Assembly (NCBI RefSeq): GCF_008641065.1 | Contig: NZ_VTRS01000002.1 | Coordinates: 62,001-126,000, forward strand | DNA length: 64,000 bases | From: Rhabdaerophilum calidifontis | Lineage (GTDB): Bacteria; Pseudomonadota; Alphaproteobacteria; Rhizobiales; Beijerinckiaceae | Direction: 5' to 3' | In this document: piece after piece, positions 60,007 through 64,000 of the stretch | Numbering within the stretch: position 1 is the first letter of the stretch | Layout of the letters: every line of letters starts with the position of its first letter | Notes under the pieces: model-generated | What the model was told of the DNA's origin: nothing | Seen by the model: only the letters and a program-made list of their open reading frames with translations | The model's database searches: none | Made by a program: the position numbers and the translations under genes

Positions 60007-61292
60007 GCGGCATGGGCATAGGTGCGGTATTCACCGATCCAGCGCCGCGAGATCGTCGCCAGCCCCCAGCACAGCCCGTAGATCATGAAGAGATGCCGCC
60101 AGCGGTCGGTATCGATCTGGAAGTTCTGCACGAGATGCGGGACCAGCGCCGCGAACAGCACCACGGCATGGGGCTGGAACGGCGTCTTCAGCAGCGCGGT
60201 GCGGAAGGCGAGCGTCAGCGTCGCCAGGATGAAGGCGAGGAAGGTGATCCCGCCCGCCCAGCCATAGGAGGAGAACGCCATCAGATAGGTGTTGTGCGGG
60301 TTTTCCGGGTAATAATACGAGAAGCGGTTCGGCCCGTGGCCGAAGGGGCGTTCGAGCAGGTCCGGCAGGGCGCGGAGCTGCGAGCCGAACCGGCCGGAGG
60401 GGCCGGAATCGTAATCCTTCTGGAGCGTGAACCGGTCCTCGAACAGCGCCGCGACCGAATCGATCGACAGGATCGCCGCGAGCCCGAGCCCGAGCCCGAA
60501 CAGCGCGAGGAGGCCGAGGAGCAGGATGCGCCCGCGCATCGAGGCGCTGCGGCTCGTGATGAACATCATCGTCCCCAGCGTCGCGAGCCCGATCGCGAGC
60601 CCCGCCCAGGCGCCGCGCGAGAAGGTGAGGAACAGCGCGAGCAGGATCGGCGCCGCGAGCCCCGCGCGGAGCAGGCGCCCGCGCGGCGAGGTCAGGAAAT
60701 CCTGCGCGAGGAACAGGATCGGCAGCACCAGGAACGGGCCGAGCACGTTGGGGTCGCGGAACGTGCCGGAGACGCGGCCGCCATGCATGGTGAACCAGGC
60801 GGCGCTGCCGAACAGATCGACATAGCCGGCGATGCCGAGCAGAGCGGCGATCACCGCGCCGGCGATCATCCCCCATTTGATCGCGGCGAGGCGGGCGAGC
60901 GCGTTCTCGTTCAGCGTGAAGGCGAAGAAGATCGCCGTTGTGGCGACGAAACAGGTGCCGAGCATGAATTCGCGGCTTTCCTGCACGTCGAGATAGGGCT
61001 GGAGCGCCGCAAGCCCGGCGAGGTTGAACACGACGAGAAACAGGATCAGCGGGATGTTCGTGCGGTCCACCCGCAGCCCGAACAGGGTGAAGAGCCCGAT
61101 CGCCGCGAGGCTTGCGGCATTATAGGCGATATCGATGATCACGAAGGCGCCGGTGAAGACCATCAGCGCCAGCAATGCCAGCAGCAGTGGCTCCGCCCCG
61201 TGCCGCGGCGGCGTGACGAGCGCCGAGGGGAAGGGCGAATGGCGCGCCCAGGCGGGACGCGGAACGGAAGGCGGGATACGCAACGCCGACAC
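59937..61292 (-). CDS. O-antigen ligase/polymerase family membrane protein
   Basis: A 451-residue protein with about 11 transmembrane helices. The Wzy_C/WaaL domain shows FRDPNVLGPFLVLPILFLAQD, FSRGAWAGLAIGLATLG and the periplasmic loop with FGHGPNRFSYYYPENPHNTYL (the conserved H-N-x-Y motif). It could polymerise the repeat units or ligate the polymer to a lipid carrier. It overlaps the convergent GT gene by 70 bases. Confidence 0.87.
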   Translation of the reverse strand: MSALRIPPSVPRPAWARHSPFPSALVTPPRHGAEPLLLALLALMVFTGAFVIIDIAYNAASLAAIGLFTLFGLRVDRTNIPLILFLVVFNLAGLAALQPYLDVQESREFMLGTCFVATTAIFFAFTLNENALARLAAIKWGMIAGAVIAALLGIAGYVDLFGSAAWFTMHGGRVSGTFRDPNVLGPFLVLPILFLAQDFLTSPRGRLLRAGLAAPILLALFLTFSRGAWAGLAIGLATLGTMMFITSRSASMRGRILLLGLLALFGLGLGLAAILSIDSVAALFEDRFTLQKDYDSGPSGRFGSQLRALPDLLERPFGHGPNRFSYYYPENPHNTYLMAFSSYGWAGGITFLAFILATLTLAFRTALLKTPFQPHAVVLFAALVPHLVQNFQIDTDRWRHLFMIYGLCWGLATISRRWIGEYRTYAHAAYRAAAARVAAPAPAPSPASSPA

Positions 61293-61361
61293 CTCGAACC
61301 CGGCCCCGCATGTCGCGCCGGCCGCGAGAAAGAAGGCTAGCCCCTTCCGGCGAAGAAGCGG

Positions 61362-62510
61362 TTAACCGCGCCGTGCGGCGAGCGTGTCGCGATAGGCCGT
61401 GAGAATGGTCTCGACCATGCGTTCGACCGAGAAGCGCGCGCGGATCCCGGCTGAGATCGCGCTGGCCTCGGCTTTCAGCGTCGCGAAGGGCCGGTCCATC
61501 ATGCCGGCCATGGCATCGGCCAGCGCGCGCGGATCGTTCGGGGGAATGAGATAGGGGTAATCGCGCGGCACGATCTCGGGAATGCCGCCGACATCGGTGG
61601 TGATCAGCGGCAATTGTCCCGCCACCGCTTCAAGCACGATATAGGGCAGGGATTCGAAGCGCGAGGGCACCACCATCGCGCGGCCGAGGCGAAAGGCTTC
61701 GGCGGCCGGCGTCACGCCGCGCCAGCGGAACTGGCCGTCGATGCCGCGCGCGGCGATCAGCGCCCGGATCCGCGCCTCCGAGGGGCCGGAGCCGACGAGC
61801 GTGATCGTCGGGTGCCGCCCGGCATTCGCGAGCAGGAACAGCGCCTCGACCAGGGTGTCGATTCCCTTGGCCTCGCGGAACTCGCCGACATAGAGGAAAT
61901 CGCTTGCCTCCGCATGCGGCGCCACCGCCTCGAATTCATGCGCGTAGAGCCCGTTGAGCGCGATCACCTCCGGCCGCTCGGGAACATGAACGAATTCGTG
62001 GTAGCGCGCGGCGATGAAGCGGCTCTCGAACAGGAAGAGGTCGGTGCCGCGTTCGAGCACGCGCTCGATCGCCATGAAGAGGCGGTGCGCCGGCGAACCG
62101 GGGTAGTAATTGAGGCTGCCGCCATGCGGGGTGTAGCAGCGGATGGGGCCGCGCCCCGGCCGCGCCACGCCGCCGATCCGCGCATAGAGCCCGCCCTTGG
62201 CGCCGTGGCCGTGGATGACATCCACCGCATGCGCGCGCGCCAGCGCGGCGACGCGGCGGATCGCGGCCCAGTCGGAAGGATGCGGATTGCGATGCATCGG
62301 CAGCCGGTGGAGTCCGAGCGCGAGGCGCGGGGCGAGGCCGGCGAGCAGCCTTTCGCCGCGCTCGCCGCCGGTCATGGAATCGCACAGCATACCGATCGCG
62401 TGCCCTTGCGCGATCAGCGCCTCCGCCACGTCATGGACATGGCGGAACAGGCCGCCCACCGGCGCCCGGAACACGTAGAGGATCCGCAAGGGGCGGTTCG
62501 GTTCCATCAT
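61362..62510 (-). CDS. Glycosyltransferase, family GT4
   Basis: A 382-residue enzyme with the usual two Rossmann domains. PVGGLFRHVHDVAEALIAQG is the start of the first and VIHGHGAKGGLYARIGG its acceptor region; FLYVGEFREAKGIDTLVEAL and PSRFESLPYIVLEAVAGQLP belong to the C-terminal domain. It lies 69 bases from the polymerase gene on the same strand, and the export lipoprotein gene lies 37 bases upstream. Confidence 0.9.
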   Translation of the reverse strand: MMEPNRPLRILYVFRAPVGGLFRHVHDVAEALIAQGHAIGMLCDSMTGGERGERLLAGLAPRLALGLHRLPMHRNPHPSDWAAIRRVAALARAHAVDVIHGHGAKGGLYARIGGVARPGRGPIRCYTPHGGSLNYYPGSPAHRLFMAIERVLERGTDLFLFESRFIAARYHEFVHVPERPEVIALNGLYAHEFEAVAPHAEASDFLYVGEFREAKGIDTLVEALFLLANAGRHPTITLVGSGPSEARIRALIAARGIDGQFRWRGVTPAAEAFRLGRAMVVPSRFESLPYIVLEAVAGQLPLITTDVGGIPEIVPRDYPYLIPPNDPRALADAMAGMMDRPFATLKAEASAISAGIRARFSVERMVETILTAYRDTLAARRG

Positions 62511-62547
62511 CGTCCCCGGTTCCGGCCCGGCGGTTCCGGCCGGCTGG

Positions 62548-63108
62548 TCAGAAGAAGCGTTCCTTGACGACGATCGTGTCGCCGGGGCGCACCGGCATGG
62601 TCATCGGCACCGCCACCGTCACCGGCTGGCCCTGCATGATCCGTGTCAGCTCGGCATAGTTGCGGTTGGCGCGCGGGGCGAAGCCGCCGGCGATCGCCAC
62701 CGCGTTCTGCACGGTCATGTTGTTGACGTAAGGAAACTGGCCGGAATTGTTGACCTCGCCGAGCACGAAGAACGGCCGGTATTGCTCGACCTCGACCGAG
62801 ACGCGCGGCTCGCGCAGATAGCCGGCGCGCAGCCTTTCCTCGATGGCGCGGGCGAGTGCCGTCGTTGTGCGCCCCTGCGCCTCGACCGGGCCGATCAGCG
62901 GCATCGAGATGCGGCCCGCCCCGTCGACCGCGTAGGAATTCGACAGGCTGTCCTGCCCGAACACGATCACCCGCAGCCGATCTCCGCCGGCCAGCGTGTA
63001 GGGCGCGTGCGCCTCCTCCGCGAGATATTCCGGCGCGAGGCGCGGCGTCATCGCGCAGCCGGCGAGCGCCAGGGCGAGAAAGGGGAGAAGCAGCGGGAAT
63101 CGCATCAT
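62548..63108 (-). CDS. Polysaccharide export outer-membrane lipoprotein (Wza/BexD family)
   Basis: A 186-residue lipoprotein with the lipobox ALAGC (Cys18). It has one Poly_export domain (YTLAGGDRLRVIVFGQDSLS, then YAVDGAGRISMPLIGPVEAQG) and one SLBB domain (FFVLGEVNNSGQFPYVNNMTVQNAVAIAGGF). It forms or gates the outer-membrane channel for exopolysaccharide. Much shorter than E. coli Wza but normal for Hyphomicrobiales. Divergent from the chain-length gene. Confidence 0.93.
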   Translation of the reverse strand: MMRFPLLLPFLALALAGCAMTPRLAPEYLAEEAHAPYTLAGGDRLRVIVFGQDSLSNSYAVDGAGRISMPLIGPVEAQGRTTTALARAIEERLRAGYLREPRVSVEVEQYRPFFVLGEVNNSGQFPYVNNMTVQNAVAIAGGFAPRANRNYAELTRIMQGQPVTVAVPMTMPVRPGDTIVVKERFF

Positions 63109-63149
63109 TGGCGGCTCGATCTCAACGGGCCGAGCATGCCCGGCCATGG

Positions 63150-63164
63150 TTAATGTTTGCTCAA
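63150..63164. promoter_or_regulatory. CtrA-like site between the divergent export and chain-length genes
   Basis: TTAA-N7-TCAA at 63150-63164 matches the CtrA consensus TTAA-N7-TTAA with one mismatch, in the 124-base gap between two divergent starts. A single near-match in an AT-rich gap can arise by chance. Confidence 0.35.
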
Positions 63165-63232
63165 TGCCGCCCGGCCTTAACGGGAAAGAAACCATGCCGC
63201 GCGAGGCTGCGACGGCAAGGAGAAGCCCCGCA

Positions 63233-64000
63233 ATGGATTCGCGGACGGGAGAGATGATGCCGGCGACGAGCGAGAGCATCGGCGGGCTCGCCGGCGCGCT
63301 GTGGCGCCGCCGGTTGTGGATCCTCGTCCCGACGCTTCTCGCCTTCCTCCTCGCCATGGCGACCGTGAACCTGCTGACCCCGCGCTATACGGGCGAGGCG
63401 CGGGTGCTGCTCGAGAACCGCGACACGGTCTATTCCCGCCCCGATCGCGATCTGAGCCCCGGCAATGCCGCGATCGACCCGGAAGCGGTCGCGAGCCAGG
63501 TCCAGAACGTGATGTCGAAGGATCTCGCGCTCGACATCATCCGCGAGATGGGGCTCGCGCGTCGGGCTGAATATGATCCGGTCCAGAAAGGGCTCGGCCT
63601 TTCCGGCACCGTGCTAGTGCTGCTCGGCCTCCAGAAGGATCCGCGCCAGATCCCACAGGAGGAGCGGGTGCTGGAGATGTATTACAAGCGCCTCCTCGCC
63701 TATCCGCTCGGCAAGAGCCGGGTGATCGCGATCGAGTTCCAGTCGGAGGATCCGAAGGTCGCGGCGGATGTCGCCAACCGCATCGCCGAGGAATATCTCC
63801 GCCGCGAGGAGGGCGCGAAGAACCAGACCAGCCGCGCCACTTCCGACTGGCTCGACAAGGCGATCGAGCCGCTGATGCGGAAGGTCGTGGCGGCCGAGAG
63901 CCGCGTCGAGGCGTTCCGTGCCTCGAAGGGGCTGTTCGTCGGCGCCAACAATACCAGCATCTCCACCCAGCAGCTCGCGGAACTCAACACCCAGCTTTCC
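63233..64000 (+). CDS. Exopolysaccharide chain-length/transport protein (Wzz/GumC family), cut by the window end
   Basis: An open frame of 256 codons running past the window end. After a short cytoplasmic start, a transmembrane helix (about residues 28-47: RRLWILVPTLLAFLLAMATV) leads into the Wzz domain (NLLTPRYTGEARVLLENR). IEFQSEDPKVAADVANRIAEEY is the next conserved block, and coiled-coil residues follow. It starts at ATG 63233 with AAGGAG at 63217-63222; an in-frame ATG at 63194 is possible. Members often also carry a tyrosine-kinase domain further on, which cannot be seen here. Confidence 0.9.
   Translation, partial: MDSRTGEMMPATSESIGGLAGALWRRRLWILVPTLLAFLLAMATVNLLTPRYTGEARVLLENRDTVYSRPDRDLSPGNAAIDPEAVASQVQNVMSKDLALDIIREMGLARRAEYDPVQKGLGLSGTVLVLLGLQKDPRQIPQEERVLEMYYKRLLAYPLGKSRVIAIEFQSEDPKVAADVANRIAEEYLRREEGAKNQTSRATSDWLDKAIEPLMRKVVAAESRVEAFRASKGLFVGANNTSISTQQLAELNTQLS

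Noticed and set aside
57640-64000. Exopolysaccharide region as a genomic island inserted at tRNA-Pro.
   Set aside because: The 3' end of the tRNA faces away from the polysaccharide genes, no integrase or direct repeat of the tRNA end was seen, and GC content and codon use look like the rest.

Overview
The window is a gene-dense (GC-rich, roughly two thirds G+C by eye) stretch of an alphaproteobacterial chromosome, most likely from the order Hyphomicrobiales (Rhizobiales). This is inferred from the AD-L-type rhizobial porin, the LdtR/LdtP pair, the long RSH (RelA/SpoT) protein, the ubiquinol-cytochrome c chaperone gene, the plsX-fabH-ihfA-merR block and the glyA-nrdR-ribD-ribE-ribH-nusB-thiL block. 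The genus cannot be resolved from the sequence alone. No rRNA genes, transposases, phage genes or CRISPR arrays were seen. One tRNA gene (tRNA-Pro, GGG) is present.

Layout. 0-4.3 kb: a major porin with a strong terminator, then a repeat-rich OmpA-like protein and a membrane protein with two helix-hairpin-helix-like repeats. 4.4-9 kb: an alpha/beta hydrolase, dapA-smpB, a family 5 uracil-DNA glycosylase, a NYN-domain protein and rpoZ. 9-20.2 kb: a core housekeeping run, rsh - (thioesterase remnant) - pyrE - pdxJ - acpS - (VWA-domain gene) - lepB - rnc - era - recO - parC, most joined by start/stop overlaps. 20.4-26.3 kb: flavodoxin-like quinone reductase, a repeat-rich gap, leucyltransferase bpt, ilvA, hemB, an enoyl-CoA hydratase family gene and a small membrane protein. 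26.5-28.6 kb: MarR-type ldtR and its likely target, an L,D-transpeptidase. 28.8-38.9 kb: cspA, glyA, nrdR, riboflavin genes ribD-ribE-ribH, nusB, thiL, an MFS transporter and the proton-pumping pyrophosphatase hppA. 39-44.3 kb: bamE, cytochrome bc1 chaperone, YceD/DUF177, plsX, fabH, ihfA, a MerR regulator. 44.3-52.7 kb: a YfhO-like membrane protein, a GTP cyclohydrolase II with a degenerate RibB-like half, a stand-alone RibD-type reductase, cytochrome b561, and an apparent four-gene operon (zinc-site-less MDR dehydrogenase, divergent PTPS-fold protein, glycosyltransferase, methyltransferase). 52.8-57.5 kb: opgH glucan synthase with an FkbM methyltransferase and a secreted unknown, then a metallo-beta-lactamase-fold protein. 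57.9-64 kb: the edge of an exopolysaccharide locus (methyltransferase, two GT4 glycosyltransferases, an O-antigen-ligase-type polymerase, a Wza-type export lipoprotein and a Wzz/GumC-type chain-length protein cut by the window end).

How it fits together. Most of the window is conserved core metabolism and information processing. The accessory interest lies in four places: (i) the 46.7-52.7 kb cluster, which pairs early pterin/flavin-type enzymes with a PTPS-fold protein that has lost its catalytic residues, plus a glycosyltransferase, methyltransferase and BchC-like dehydrogenase, and looks like an uncharacterised small-molecule pathway; (ii) a 27-bp tandem repeat with an unusually dense cluster of paired GANTC (CcrM) methylation sites between two convergent genes at 21.1-21.3 kb; (iii) a candidate LdtR operator upstream of ldtR; and (iv) remnants and insertions in otherwise conserved operons (thioesterase 3' fragment before pyrE, VWA gene between acpS and lepB, duplicated translation start at bamE). 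Coordinates and translations were read directly; functional calls are by recognition of family motifs, with no database search.
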